The notes: generated from the sequence alone by a model not told the origin. Shown: positions 1-6,525, counted from the stretch's first letter. The stretch is 8,204 bases of DNA from an uncultured Oscillospiraceae bacterium (GCA_902462665.1 CABQCM010000045.1:1-8204); one strand, 5' to 3'. Numbers and translations: made by a program.

Positions 1-42
1 CTGGACAAAAGACGGTTCCTTGAGAAGGGAGGGAGACGATGA
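1..42 (+). CDS. Possible C-terminal end of an upstream gene (partial)
   Basis: In frame 1 the window opens with LDKRRFLEKGGRR followed by TGA at 40-42. That stop overlaps the WhiA start in the ATGA arrangement typical of translationally coupled genes. In many Firmicutes the gene before whiA is yvcK or rapZ, so the fragment could be the tail of one of these, but thirteen residues are too few to recognise a family. A second reading (frame 3, stop at 21-23) is also possible. Low confidence. Confidence 0.25.
   Translation: MDKRRFLEKGGRR
25..35 (+). promoter_or_regulatory. Shine-Dalgarno site of whiA
   Basis: The purine run AAGGGAGGGAG ends a few bases before two tandem ATG codons at 39 and 42. 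Spacing suits either one. WhiA proteins usually begin with a short Met-Ser/Thr-Phe segment, so the second ATG (giving MTFAASVKDEL) may be the one used. Confidence 0.6.
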
Positions 43-965
43 TGACCTTTGCAGCGTCGGTCAAAGACGAGCTGTGCGGCGTGCCGGTGGAGCGGGAATG
101 CTGTGCAGCCGCCGAATGTTATGGACTGTTGCTCTTTTCCAAACAAGTGAGCGCGACTGGTATCGTGTTTCAAACCGAATACAAAAACGCTGCGCGGCGG
201 TACCGGGAGCTTTTGCGCACGGTGTGTGGAGTGAGCGCCATTCTCGTTTCCCCCGACCGGAGGGGAGGCAGTCATATGTTAACCCTGCCCGCAGCCTCCA
301 GTGTGCGGGTGCTGGAACGGTTTGGCCATACGGGAAAGGAACTGTCGCTTCGGCTCAACCGAGCCAATCTGGAGCAGGAATGTTGCTATGGCGCTTTTTT
401 ACGAGGCGCTTTTTTGGCTTGTGGTACTTTATCCAATCCCGAGCGGGATTATCATTTGGAATTTTTTCTCCCACGGCGTAAGCTGGCCGAGGATTTGTGC
501 GTGCTGCTGCGGGAGCTGGAGCTGCCGTTTAAAATCACCGATCGCCGGGGCGCGGCGGTCGCCTACTGCAAAGAGAGCGAGCATATCGAGGATTTGCTGA
601 CCATGATGCAGGCCACGCAATCGACCCTCCGGCTGATGAATATCAAAATTTATAAGGATGTGCGCAACCGGGTGAATCGGGTGACCAACTGCGAGACTGC
701 CAATCTGACCAAAACGGTAGAGGCGGTGCGGCGGCAGACGCGGGCCATCGAACGGTTGGAGGAAACGGGCGTGTTGGCTTCGCTCCCCGTCCCGTTGCAG
801 GAAGCGGCCCGGCTGCGCGTGGAGTATCCGGAGTTGTCGCTCAGCGAGCTGGGGCAGAAGATGTCGCCAGCATTGAGCCGCTCGGGGATGAACCACCGGC
901 TGCAAAAGCTAATGGAATTGGCCGACAAGCTCGAGAGCAGTGCAACAAGGAAGGAACCGAAGTAA
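39..965 (+). CDS. whiA: WhiA, DNA-binding regulator of cell division/sporulation
   Basis: WhiA is a DNA-binding protein of Gram-positive bacteria. In actinomycetes it is a sporulation transcription factor; in Bacillus it affects cell division and chromosome segregation. The 308-residue product has the family's usual length and architecture. An N-terminal region related to LAGLIDADG homing endonucleases (about 1-205) includes the conserved segment AFLRGAFLACGTLSNPERDY at 119-138. The signature NRVNRVTNCETANLTKTVEA follows at 210-229. The C-terminal helix-turn-helix (about 235-295) contains YPELSLSELGQKM and SRSGMNHRLQKL. A strong ribosome site at 25-35 fixes the start at 39 or 42. The gene is followed after 57 bases by an alpha/beta hydrolase on the same strand, with no clear terminator between them, so the two are probably co-transcribed. 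The identification rests on motifs recognised by eye and is firm. Confidence 0.95.
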   Translation: MMTFAASVKDELCGVPVERECCAAAECYGLLLFSKQVSATGIVFQTEYKNAARRYRELLRTVCGVSAILVSPDRRGGSHMLTLPAASSVRVLERFGHTGKELSLRLNRANLEQECCYGAFLRGAFLACGTLSNPERDYHLEFFLPRRKLAEDLCVLLRELELPFKITDRRGAAVAYCKESEHIEDLLTMMQATQSTLRLMNIKIYKDVRNRVNRVTNCETANLTKTVEAVRRQTRAIERLEETGVLASLPVPLQEAARLRVEYPELSLSELGQKMSPALSRSGMNHRLQKLMELADKLESSATRKEPK

Positions 966-1022
966 GCAAGGGGCCGCCTTTGGCCGCGCCCGGTTGCAGA
1001 CACGAAGCTCGGGGAGAAAATT

Positions 1023-1736
1023 ATGGAATTTTATCTGCATTATGTCGAACGAGGAAAAGGCGAGCCGCTTGTGCTACTGCATGGCAACGGGGAGGATTCC
1101 AGTTATTTTTGCGCTCAGCTTGCTCACTTTTCAAAGCGTTACCGGGTGATTGCGGTCGATACCCGAGGGCATGGCAACTCACCGCGCGGGGAAGGCGATC
1201 TGACGCTGTCGCGCTGCGCTGATGACCTGGAGGCGTTGTTGGATCGTTTGGGATTGGAACAGGTGAATCTGCTCGGCTTCAGTGATGGAGGCAATATCGC
1301 CCTGCTGTTTGCTCTGCGGTATCCGACTCGTGTGCGCCGTCTGATTCTCAATGGAGCCAATCTTTCTCCCAAAGGTGTCAAACGGCGCGTTCAGTTCCCC
1401 ATTGTGCTGGGATATGCGTTGCTATCGTTTATCGCACGGTGGGATCCTAAGGCTGTGGCCAAACGGGAGATTCTGGGCTTGATGGTGCGGGAACCGCACA
1501 TTGAGCCGGTAGAGTTGGCGCGCCTGAATTTTCCGGTTTTGGTGATTGCAGGTACGAAGGATATGATTCGTACTAAGCATACCGAATGCATCGCCGCCGC
1601 TATCCCCGGCGCGCGTTTGGTGTTGCTGCCAGGCGACCATTTCATTGCGGCCAAGCGCAGCGAAGCATTCAACCGTGCGGTGGATTCCTTTTTGGAAGAT
1701 ACTGCGGTCGCGGTGTCGGGTAAAAAGGAAGAATAG
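1023..1736 (+). CDS. Alpha/beta-fold hydrolase
   Basis: This 237-residue protein is a single-domain alpha/beta hydrolase, probably cytoplasmic since it has no signal peptide. The full catalytic set is visible: the oxyanion motif HGNG at 20-23, the nucleophile elbow GFSDGG with Ser87, the acid Asp180 in AGTKD, and His206 in LLPGDHF. The DTRGHGNS segment at 46-53 is typical of the esterase/lipase and haloperoxidase-like branch. The cap region (about 112-168) is short. Substrate cannot be read from the sequence; esterase or lactonase-type hydrolysis is plausible. The start is supported by GGGGAG at 1011-1016, six bases before the ATG. It lies 57 bases after whiA on the same strand and is closed by a strong hairpin at 1748-1785, so it is probably the last gene of the whiA transcript. 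Confidence 0.9.
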   Translation: MEFYLHYVERGKGEPLVLLHGNGEDSSYFCAQLAHFSKRYRVIAVDTRGHGNSPRGEGDLTLSRCADDLEALLDRLGLEQVNLLGFSDGGNIALLFALRYPTRVRRLILNGANLSPKGVKRRVQFPIVLGYALLSFIARWDPKAVAKREILGLMVREPHIEPVELARLNFPVLVIAGTKDMIRTKHTECIAAAIPGARLVLLPGDHFIAAKRSEAFNRAVDSFLEDTAVAVSGKKEE

Positions 1737-1747
1737 TTTATATAACA

Positions 1748-1785
1748 GAACCAGGGGGCGCTGCGTAAGCAGCGCCCCCTGGTTC
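1748..1785 (+). terminator. Strong hairpin terminator between converging genes
   Basis: A perfect 17-bp stem (GAACCAGGGGGCGCTGC at 1748-1764 pairing with 1769-1785) is closed by a GTAA tetraloop of the stable GNRA type. It lies 11 bases after the hydrolase stop and 22 bases beyond the stop of the converging dockerin gene. The flanks are AT-rich on both sides but lack a clean T run, so it probably acts in both directions with modest U-tracts. Confidence 0.85.
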
Positions 1786-1807
1786 CATTTATAGGAGGGA
1801 GGAGGTG

Positions 1808-4555
1808 TTAAAATTGATCAATCAGCTTTACGGAGAATTGAAGGATTTTAAGAGCATCGGCTGCATCAATGGTACCATCACGAGTGACATCGGCCGCAGT
1901 GGCCTTGGTTCCTTCCAAGGTAGTCAGCTTCACCGAATGCTGCAAAGCAATCAGCGCGTCGGACGCATTGATCTCACCGTCGCCGTTGATATCGCCCAGC
2001 GTGACAGAAAGAGAGGAGAGAACCTTTTGCAATTTCTCGTAGTTGGTTACTAGCGCTTTCTGATCGTCGGTGAGAGCATCATAAGCTTCTTTGGCGGTAT
2101 CCGCCGCCTGCATGTGCTCCTGCTTGGCCTCTTCGGGCGTGGGCAGAGCGTCAATTTGGTCAATCACAGCCTGAGCCGCCTGGATGTCAGCCATGGCTTT
2201 TTCCGCGGCCTCCAGCTTGGCAAGGTTGGTCACACCGGTCTTTTGGCTGTCGGTCAAAGCATTGTAAGCGCCGCGGGCCGCGGTGATGGCTTTAAAATCA
2301 CTCGCTTGAATCGTTTCGGGCAAAGCGTCGATCTGATCGACAACGGGCTGAACCACCTGAAGCTGCGCAATTTCCTGCTCCGCGCTCTCAAGCTTGGCTA
2401 GATTCAAAACGCCGGCCTTTTGCGCGTCGGTCAATGCGTCATAGGCGCCGCACGCGTCAGCCACAGCTTGGGCATTGGCCAAGGAAAGGGGAGAGGGCAG
2501 GGCGGCGATGGAAGCGCTCGCCCCTTGAACGGCAGCCGCACTGGAGGCTTCGTCGTCGGTCAGCTCGCGTTCCAGGCTCAATCCGGCTTCCTTGATGATG
2601 GTTTCCCCTTCGGCGGTCTTTACCGAGAATACCAGGGAAAGACCGTCGCCCGACGCTGGGACAGAAAGGGAGGCTTTGCCGTCCGCTGCAGAATAATCGG
2701 ACGAGACAATGGGGAAGAGAACTCCGTTTTGTTTCAGATAAGCGGTAACAGTTCCGTTGCTGCTGCCCTCGTTCATGGCCAGATTCAAATTGAAAAGGCC
2801 GCTGCGGGAAAGACTGGTTTCGCCCAGCGTCTGTTCGCCGTTGTCTGCGGTCAGCCGCACCGCCTCAGCGTAGGCGGGGTCGTAGGTTTGCGCGGTCAGC
2901 CAGGTAAGATTGTCTCCGCACTGGGTCCAGCCGTTGCGGGCCAGTTCCGGGCCGCCGGATTTTAGTAGGATGGTTTCGTCCTTCGAGTCGTTGACAATAC
3001 TCACTTCATATATGGTCTGAGGATAGCCCTCGTATGTCCCGCGCCAACGCCCGATCAGGCACTTGATGCCGTTGGCCTGCAGATAGTCCACGTTTTCCTG
3101 CGTCAGCGTTGCCTCGGTAAAAAATTCTTTGTAGGGATAACCGTAGGTTTCATCCCGGTAAAGCGCGGCTTCCTCATAATCTTCGGCGTAGACGTCCAGG
3201 AACTGGCCGCTACCGTCGGCGGCCATGCCAAAGGACGCGCCCAGACAGCCGTCTGGATCAATGCCGCTTTCATAATACGCCTTGACCGAGAAGACCAGCA
3301 AATCGCCTGCTTCAATTTTAGAGGAGTCAATCGGCCCGGTCTGGTGGTCGGCCAGGCTCCACATCCCGCCGCCGTCCACACGATAGCCGATGGTGGTGTT
3401 CATAACGCCGGGGTTGCCCTCGCTGTAAACACCCAAATTGGTGCTGTTGCTTTGATAAGCGATAGCCGCCATGTCGCCGGCAGTCCAGAGGTGTTCAATG
3501 TCAACCAGGTCGCCCGTGCGCGTCAGAGTAACGCCGCTCAGGGTGAGGCTCTGCCCTTCGGCCAGAGTGACGCCAAAGGTAACGGCAGTTCCGACCATAT
3601 CCTCGGTGACCGGGAAAGAAATGCGGTTTCGACCGTCGGTCTCAGCGCCGGCAATTGGCGTCACCGCTCCGTTCTTATTCTGGTAGGCGGTCAGCACGGC
3701 GGCTTCCTGCCCTTCCCCGGTGGTCAGCGACAAGACGTACCTGCCCGGCCGCTCCGGCGTGGCGGACAGGGTATCGAAGCGGTATTCCCTCGCCTGATTT
3801 AGCACGATGCCGGTGGCCGCCGTGTCGTCATAAAAGCTGACGGTAGCTTCCACCACATTGCCTTCGCCGCACTGGCTCCAGCCGTTTTTGACAAGAGCTT
3901 CTCCCTCGGCATGATAGAGCACCGCGCCGGTAGTGAGGTTGGTGGCCGTGAAAGCATACAGGGTCTGGGGATAATTTTCATAGCTGCCGCTCCACTGCCC
4001 TAAGATCACACTCCAGCCCTTCTCCCGGAGGCCAGCAACCTGATCCGCATTGAGGGTTACGTCACTGTCGGCGCCAAACTCCTTATAAGGATAACCGTAG
4101 GTCGCGTCGTATTGAAGCGGGGTATTGGCATAGGTCTCCGGTCGGATGGAAAATCCGCAGAAGTCGGTGCCCGAGAAGATACCGGCAGCACCGCCCATCA
4201 TGCCGTCCGGATTCACGCCGTTTTCATAATAGGCGCGCACGCTCAGACGGATGGTATCCCCCGCCGAGACCAAGCCCGAAATGGGGCCGGTTTTATGATC
4301 GGCAAGAGCCCACGTTGCCCCATCGCCGCCTCCGCCGATGGCCGTTTGGCCCACGCAGACGATAGAGGGGGCAAGAGGGCCGTTTTCTCCCTGGAAGGAC
4401 GCGTTCATCCCTCCGATAACGGAAGCATGGGCCAGCTCGGGCCCGCCCCATGCCGCAAGGGGAGCGTCGCTGTCTGCGATCGCCGGCAGGCTGCCAGCCC
4501 ACAGCAGAGTCGCAAGTGCAATCGACAGGATGCGAGACAAAGACTTGTTTTTCAT
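1808..4555 (-). CDS. Secreted dockerin protein with duplicated unknown module
   Basis: The 915-residue product begins with a signal peptide (basic MKNKSLSR, hydrophobic core 9-22, likely cleavage after AIA at 27). No membrane anchor or LPXTG sorting motif follows. Two related modules of about 315 residues come next (about 35-348 and 352-665), sharing ADH(K/Q)TGPI, AYYE(N/S)G(V/I)(N/D)PDG, TYGYPYKEF, YPQT(L/I)Y and NGW(S/T)QCG. Three helical repeats, each with AY(D/N)ALTD(A/S/D)QK (671-848), lead to a C-terminal dockerin with two calcium loops (855-911). A dockerin binds a cohesin on a scaffoldin or cell-surface protein, so the product is probably exported and assembled into an extracellular complex. 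I see no known glycoside hydrolase motif; the modules might bind carbohydrate, which is inference. A good ribosome site (AGGAGG, 4564-4569) supports the start. It is divergent from an AraC-type regulator that probably controls it. Confidence 0.88.
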   Translation of the reverse strand: MKNKSLSRILSIALATLLWAGSLPAIADSDAPLAAWGGPELAHASVIGGMNASFQGENGPLAPSIVCVGQTAIGGGGDGATWALADHKTGPISGLVSAGDTIRLSVRAYYENGVNPDGMMGGAAGIFSGTDFCGFSIRPETYANTPLQYDATYGYPYKEFGADSDVTLNADQVAGLREKGWSVILGQWSGSYENYPQTLYAFTATNLTTGAVLYHAEGEALVKNGWSQCGEGNVVEATVSFYDDTAATGIVLNQAREYRFDTLSATPERPGRYVLSLTTGEGQEAAVLTAYQNKNGAVTPIAGAETDGRNRISFPVTEDMVGTAVTFGVTLAEGQSLTLSGVTLTRTGDLVDIEHLWTAGDMAAIAYQSNSTNLGVYSEGNPGVMNTTIGYRVDGGGMWSLADHQTGPIDSSKIEAGDLLVFSVKAYYESGIDPDGCLGASFGMAADGSGQFLDVYAEDYEEAALYRDETYGYPYKEFFTEATLTQENVDYLQANGIKCLIGRWRGTYEGYPQTIYEVSIVNDSKDETILLKSGGPELARNGWTQCGDNLTWLTAQTYDPAYAEAVRLTADNGEQTLGETSLSRSGLFNLNLAMNEGSSNGTVTAYLKQNGVLFPIVSSDYSAADGKASLSVPASGDGLSLVFSVKTAEGETIIKEAGLSLERELTDDEASSAAAVQGASASIAALPSPLSLANAQAVADACGAYDALTDAQKAGVLNLAKLESAEQEIAQLQVVQPVVDQIDALPETIQASDFKAITAARGAYNALTDSQKTGVTNLAKLEAAEKAMADIQAAQAVIDQIDALPTPEEAKQEHMQAADTAKEAYDALTDDQKALVTNYEKLQKVLSSLSVTLGDINGDGEINASDALIALQHSVKLTTLEGTKATAADVTRDGTIDAADALKILQFSVKLIDQF
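1823..1993 (-). other. Type I-like dockerin domain (residues 855-911)
   Basis: Two calcium-loop-plus-helix repeats are visible. The first is DINGDGEINASDALIALQ and follows the canonical D-x-N-x-D-G-x-I-N-x-x-D pattern. The second, DVTRDGTIDAADALKILQ, has Thr in place of the usual Asn at the third loop position. Both helices continue with the parallel segment (H/F)SVKL. The domain is at the extreme C-terminus, the usual place for dockerins. The cohesin partner is not in this window. Confidence 0.9.
2012..2545 (-). repeat. Three tandem helical repeats within the dockerin protein
   Basis: Residues 671-848 hold three repeats of about 60 residues. Each has the core AYDALTDAQKAGVLNLAKLE (704-723), with counterparts at 763-782 and 824-843, and is preceded by an (A/D)ALP motif (684-687, 743-746, 802-805). 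They are predicted helical and resemble the FIVAR-like spacer repeats of large clostridial surface enzymes. They probably act as a stalk between the N-terminal modules and the dockerin. Confidence 0.75.
2561..3502 (-). repeat. Second copy of the unknown extracellular module (residues 352-665)
   Basis: The segment is homologous to residues 35-348 of the same protein with an offset of about 317 residues. Matching landmarks are MWSLADHQTGPI (398-409), AYYESGIDPDG (426-436), ETYGYPYKEF (469-478), GRWRGTYEGYPQTIY (502-516) and ARNGWTQCG (539-547). An Ig-like or beta-sandwich tail (about 560-665) follows. Aromatic, Gly, Asp and Tyr residues dominate the conserved positions, as in carbohydrate-binding folds, but I recognise no named family. 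Confidence 0.7.
3512..4453 (-). repeat. First copy of the unknown extracellular module (residues 35-348)
   Basis: The landmarks are TWALADHKTGPI (81-92), AYYENGVNPDG (108-118), ATYGYPYKEF (151-160), GQWSGSYENYPQTLY (186-200) and VKNGWSQCG (222-230), followed by a beta-rich tail that includes TPERPGRYVLSL (266-277). The copy starts right after the signal peptide. Divergence from the second copy is substantial outside these blocks, so the duplication is old rather than recent. Confidence 0.7.
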
Positions 4556-4563
4556 CTGTCATT

Positions 4564-4569
4564 CCTCCT
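4564..4569 (-). promoter_or_regulatory. Shine-Dalgarno site of the dockerin gene
   Basis: On the minus strand AGGAGG lies eight bases before the ATG at 4555-4553, which supports this start codon. Confidence 0.75.
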
Positions 4570-4591
4570 GATTTTAAAATACAATCGAATC

Positions 4592-4620
4592 TTGACTTTA
4601 TCATCGATTTCCTTTATTAT
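4592..4620 (+). promoter_or_regulatory. Sigma-A-type promoter of the AraC-family gene
   Basis: TTGACT (4592-4597) and TATTAT (4615-4620) are separated by exactly 17 bases, each one mismatch from the consensus. The expected transcript start is near 4627, leaving a leader of about 38 bases before the ATG at 4665. Confidence 0.75.
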
Positions 4621-4625
4621 AAAGG
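4611..4625. promoter_or_regulatory. Palindromic putative operator over both divergent -10 boxes
   Basis: CCTTTA-TTA-TAAAGG is a perfect 6-3-6 dyad. It covers the -10 boxes of both divergent promoters (plus strand 4615-4620, minus strand 4616-4621), so a protein bound here would block both. AraC proteins more often bind direct repeats, so the binder could be another regulator, or the symmetry could simply follow from two face-to-face -10 boxes. Confidence 0.45.
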
Positions 4626-4644
4626 TTGAAAACAAGGGGAGCAA
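4616..4644 (-). promoter_or_regulatory. Sigma-A-type promoter of the dockerin gene
   Basis: On the minus strand a perfect TATAAT (4621-4616) is preceded by TTGCTC (4644-4639) with a 17-base spacer. The -35 is weak (three of six), which is common for promoters that need an activator, here plausibly the divergent AraC-type protein. The expected start is near 4609, giving a leader of about 54 bases. Confidence 0.6.
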
Positions 4645-4651
4645 CTAGAAA

Positions 4652-4657
4652 AAGGAG
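4652..4657 (+). promoter_or_regulatory. Shine-Dalgarno site deciding the AraC start
   Basis: AAGGAG lies seven bases before the ATG at 4665. It favours this ATG over the in-frame TTG at 4626, which would fall at the predicted transcript start and has no ribosome site. Confidence 0.75.
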
Positions 4658-4664
4658 CAAACCT

Positions 4665-5543
4665 ATGCAAAAAAGACCAAAAGAAATCGCCATTGTCAAT
4701 TATGAAGCGGAGCTGCCAGCCGGGTTCCCTGTGCAATGCACCAACCTTTTGATGACCGGGGAGGAGGTAAACTACCTCCATTTTCATCGCGTGTTTGAAA
4801 TTGGTTATTGCCATTATGGAACGGGGACCTATTATGTAGACAAACAGGTTCATACCTTTTATAAGGGGGATGTTTCGCTGGCATTGCCATACCAGGCGCA
4901 CATCGCAAAATCCACCTTTGGCACCACCAGCTATTGGAATTTCATCTATCTCGACGCGCCTGCGCTGCTGGAAAAGGTAGGCGAGTGCGACGCTGCTTTT
5001 TGGAATCGGTTTGAGCAGTGCAAAGACTCTGTTCCCGACCTTTTTCGCGCCGCTCGGTATCCGGAAATTCACCGGCTGGTGGGTATGATGGTGCGGGAAT
5101 TTGAAGTAGGCGCTCCCTCATATTCTTATATTAAAGCATTAGTTTGGGCGTTTTTGGCTCAGGTAGGGGATATTGTGCAGATCGAGAAAAGCGAGAAGCC
5201 CGAGCCGCAGCCATCGCGGGACTGGTACCAGATTCTTGTCCCGGCCATCAACTTTATGAGCAATCGTTATGCCGAGGATATCAAAGTAGAACAGCTCGCG
5301 GCCATGTGCTATTGTTCAGTGACGCATTTCCGCCGTATTTTCAAATCGGTCATGGGATGTACCCCCATGCGGTATCTAGCCGAAATCCGCATTAAAGTGG
5401 CCGATACTCTGCTACGCACGACCAAAATGACCGTATGCGACATTGGTTTGTCGGTGGGCTATCATAACGTGTCCAGCTTTAACCGCAAATATCTTCAGAT
5501 TCGGGGGATGAGTCCTTCGGACTTTCGAAGCTGTAACCAATAA
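4665..5543 (+). CDS. AraC-family transcriptional regulator with cupin sensor domain
   Basis: The 292-residue protein has the classic AraC layout. An N-terminal cupin-like ligand domain (about 28-95) shows NYLHFHRVFEIGYCHYGTGT (36-55) and the YKGDVSLALPYQAHI strand (66-80). A C-terminal pair of helix-turn-helix units lies at about 193-290: IKVEQLAAMCYCSVTHFRRI (206-225), then TVCDIGLSVGYHNVSSFNRK (256-275), closing with GMSPSDFR. Such proteins usually sense a small sugar and control nearby carbohydrate genes. It is divergent from the secreted dockerin protein and shares overlapping promoters with it, so that gene is the likely target; autoregulation is also likely. The inducer cannot be read from sequence. 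The start was chosen by the ribosome site at 4652-4657; an upstream in-frame TTG at 4626 is rejected. A strong hairpin directly follows the stop. Confidence 0.93.
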   Translation: MQKRPKEIAIVNYEAELPAGFPVQCTNLLMTGEEVNYLHFHRVFEIGYCHYGTGTYYVDKQVHTFYKGDVSLALPYQAHIAKSTFGTTSYWNFIYLDAPALLEKVGECDAAFWNRFEQCKDSVPDLFRAARYPEIHRLVGMMVREFEVGAPSYSYIKALVWAFLAQVGDIVQIEKSEKPEPQPSRDWYQILVPAINFMSNRYAEDIKVEQLAAMCYCSVTHFRRIFKSVMGCTPMRYLAEIRIKVADTLLRTTKMTVCDIGLSVGYHNVSSFNRKYLQIRGMSPSDFRSCNQ

Positions 5544-5587
5544 AAAAACCAAAGGCCCCGGCGTAAAAAACGGGGCCTTTGGTTTTT
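5544..5587 (+). terminator. Rho-independent terminator of the AraC gene
   Basis: A 17-bp stem (5544-5560 with 5571-5587, core CCAAAGGCCCCG) with a 10-base A-rich loop ends in a T run. It begins one base after the stop codon. The A run at its 5' side makes it symmetric, so it may also stop minus-strand transcripts. Confidence 0.9.
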
Positions 5588-5645
5588 ATCCATGGCTTTA
5601 ACACAAAGCATTCGCCAATTACCATCACGGTGAGCTGGATACAAC

Positions 5646-5675
5646 AAAGTCCCCCGGCACAAGTCGGGGGACTTT
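5646..5675 (-). terminator. Terminator of the yabP-yabQ-divIC-yabR operon
   Basis: An 11-bp stem, AAAGTCCCCCG (5646-5656) pairing with 5665-5675, has an 8-base loop. Read on the minus strand it starts about 10 bases beyond the yabR stop and is followed by the T-rich stretch TTTGTTGT. The 58 bases between it and the AraC terminator show nothing else. Confidence 0.85.
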
Positions 5676-5685
5676 CCTAATTTTA

Positions 5686-6195
5686 TTACGGCTGGCGGTT
5701 GTTGCGGCGCATGGAACTGCCACGTTTGGAATCGACATTGCGACGCATGTCCGAAATCTTCTCCTCGCTGGACTGCTTGTATTTCTGCATCATGTCCTCA
5801 AACGAGGCCGACTCATTGCGGCGCGGAGTCCATTCGTAGCTCCCCGGGCTGGTGACCACCGGCGCGGGACCACGTTTGGGCCGATAAGGGGCGCGGTGCT
5901 CCCGGTTATCGCGGCCGCCCCGATCGGAACGGGGACCGCGCGGCCTCTCCTGCTGGGAAGGCTCCATCGCCCGCTTGATGCTTAAGCTGACCTTGCCCTC
6001 CTCGCTGATGTTGAGCACCTTGACCTTGACCGTCTGATTTTCGGTGACATAATCCCGAATTTCGTTGACATACGTGGGCGCTACCTCCGAAATGTGAACC
6101 ATGCCGGTCTTTCCGCCGGGCAACTCGACAAAGGCCCCGAATTTGGTAATTCCAGTGACCTTGCCCTCCATGATTGCTCCTACCTCAAGCTGCAT
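5686..6195 (-). CDS. yabR: YabR-like S1-domain RNA-binding protein
   Basis: The 169-residue product starts with one S1 RNA-binding domain (about 1-76): VGAIMEGKVTGITKFGAFVE (5-24), GKTGMVHISEV (28-38) and a closing KVSLSIKRA. A low-complexity Arg/Gly/Pro-rich linker (about 80-127) follows, with several RG and RP pairs, and then a short acidic-basic helix (SFEDMMQKYKQSSEEKISDM, 131-150). S1 proteins of this type bind single-stranded or structured RNA and may associate with ribosomes; the role of this one is not established. Position directly after divIC matches B. subtilis yabR. GGGGAGG on the minus strand (6215-6209) is 13 bases from the ATG, a little long, but alignment of the S1 domain supports this start. 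The gene is closed by the hairpin at 5646-5675. Confidence 0.88.
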   Translation of the reverse strand: MQLEVGAIMEGKVTGITKFGAFVELPGGKTGMVHISEVAPTYVNEIRDYVTENQTVKVKVLNISEEGKVSLSIKRAMEPSQQERPRGPRSDRGGRDNREHRAPYRPKRGPAPVVTSPGSYEWTPRRNESASFEDMMQKYKQSSEEKISDMRRNVDSKRGSSMRRNNRQP

Positions 6196-6228
6196 AAAAC
6201 CAACTTTTCCTCCCCAAATTCGTTTGCA

Positions 6229-6525
6229 TTAATTACCCGAGATGTCGGTGTAAACCTTTTCATCCGAGTAAGCATAGCCTAGCTTGCTGCGGGCGGCCCG
6301 CTCAATCATGTCGCCCTGGTTTCCTTCTTCCAGCAGCTTTTCCAGCTCCTGGTTGCGCAGCGTGAGTTCCTGCTCGCTCTCTCGTTTTTCGGCCAAAAGC
6401 TGGCTGCTTTTAGCCAGACCGGTGTACATCTGCACCAGTGAATAAATAGAATAGAGAATGAAAGCAAGCAGCAGAAGCTTAACGAACAGGCTTCCTTTTC
6501 CTTTTTTTCTTGCGACGGCTTTCAT
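6229..6525 (-). CDS. divIC: DivIC/FtsB-like septum formation initiator
   Basis: This small bitopic membrane protein of 98 residues belongs to the FtsB/DivIC family, which forms the divisome subcomplex with FtsL and DivIB at the septum. It has a basic cytoplasmic start (MKAVARKKGKG), one membrane segment at about 13-33, and a leucine-heptad coiled coil (about 36-67, including QLLAEKRESEQELTLRNQEL). It ends with the family-typical ERAARSKLGYAYSDEKVY (75-92). Its first 47 bases overlap the 3' end of yabQ in another frame, which suggests translational coupling. A sigma-A-type promoter within yabQ (6611-6640) could supply it independently of the sporulation promoter. Between yabQ and yabR it keeps the Bacillus gene order. 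Confidence 0.92.
   Translation of the reverse strand: MKAVARKKGKGSLFVKLLLLAFILYSIYSLVQMYTGLAKSSQLLAEKRESEQELTLRNQELEKLLEEGNQGDMIERAARSKLGYAYSDEKVYTDISGN

Noticed and set aside
966..1022. Possible GC-rich hairpin between whiA and the hydrolase
   Set aside because: GGCCGC occurs as a direct repeat rather than as a stable inverted repeat, and no T run follows.
1805..2053. Plus-strand open frame starting GTG after a strong AGGAGGGAGGAGG stretch
   Set aside because: It is wholly antisense to the dockerin end of the secreted protein, and the product resembles no family. The purine-rich stretch looks like a ribosome site by chance or is a relic.
4626..4664. Upstream TTG start giving a 13-residue N-terminal extension of the AraC protein
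   Set aside because: It falls at the predicted transcript start and has no ribosome site, while the ATG at 4665 has AAGGAG at seven bases.
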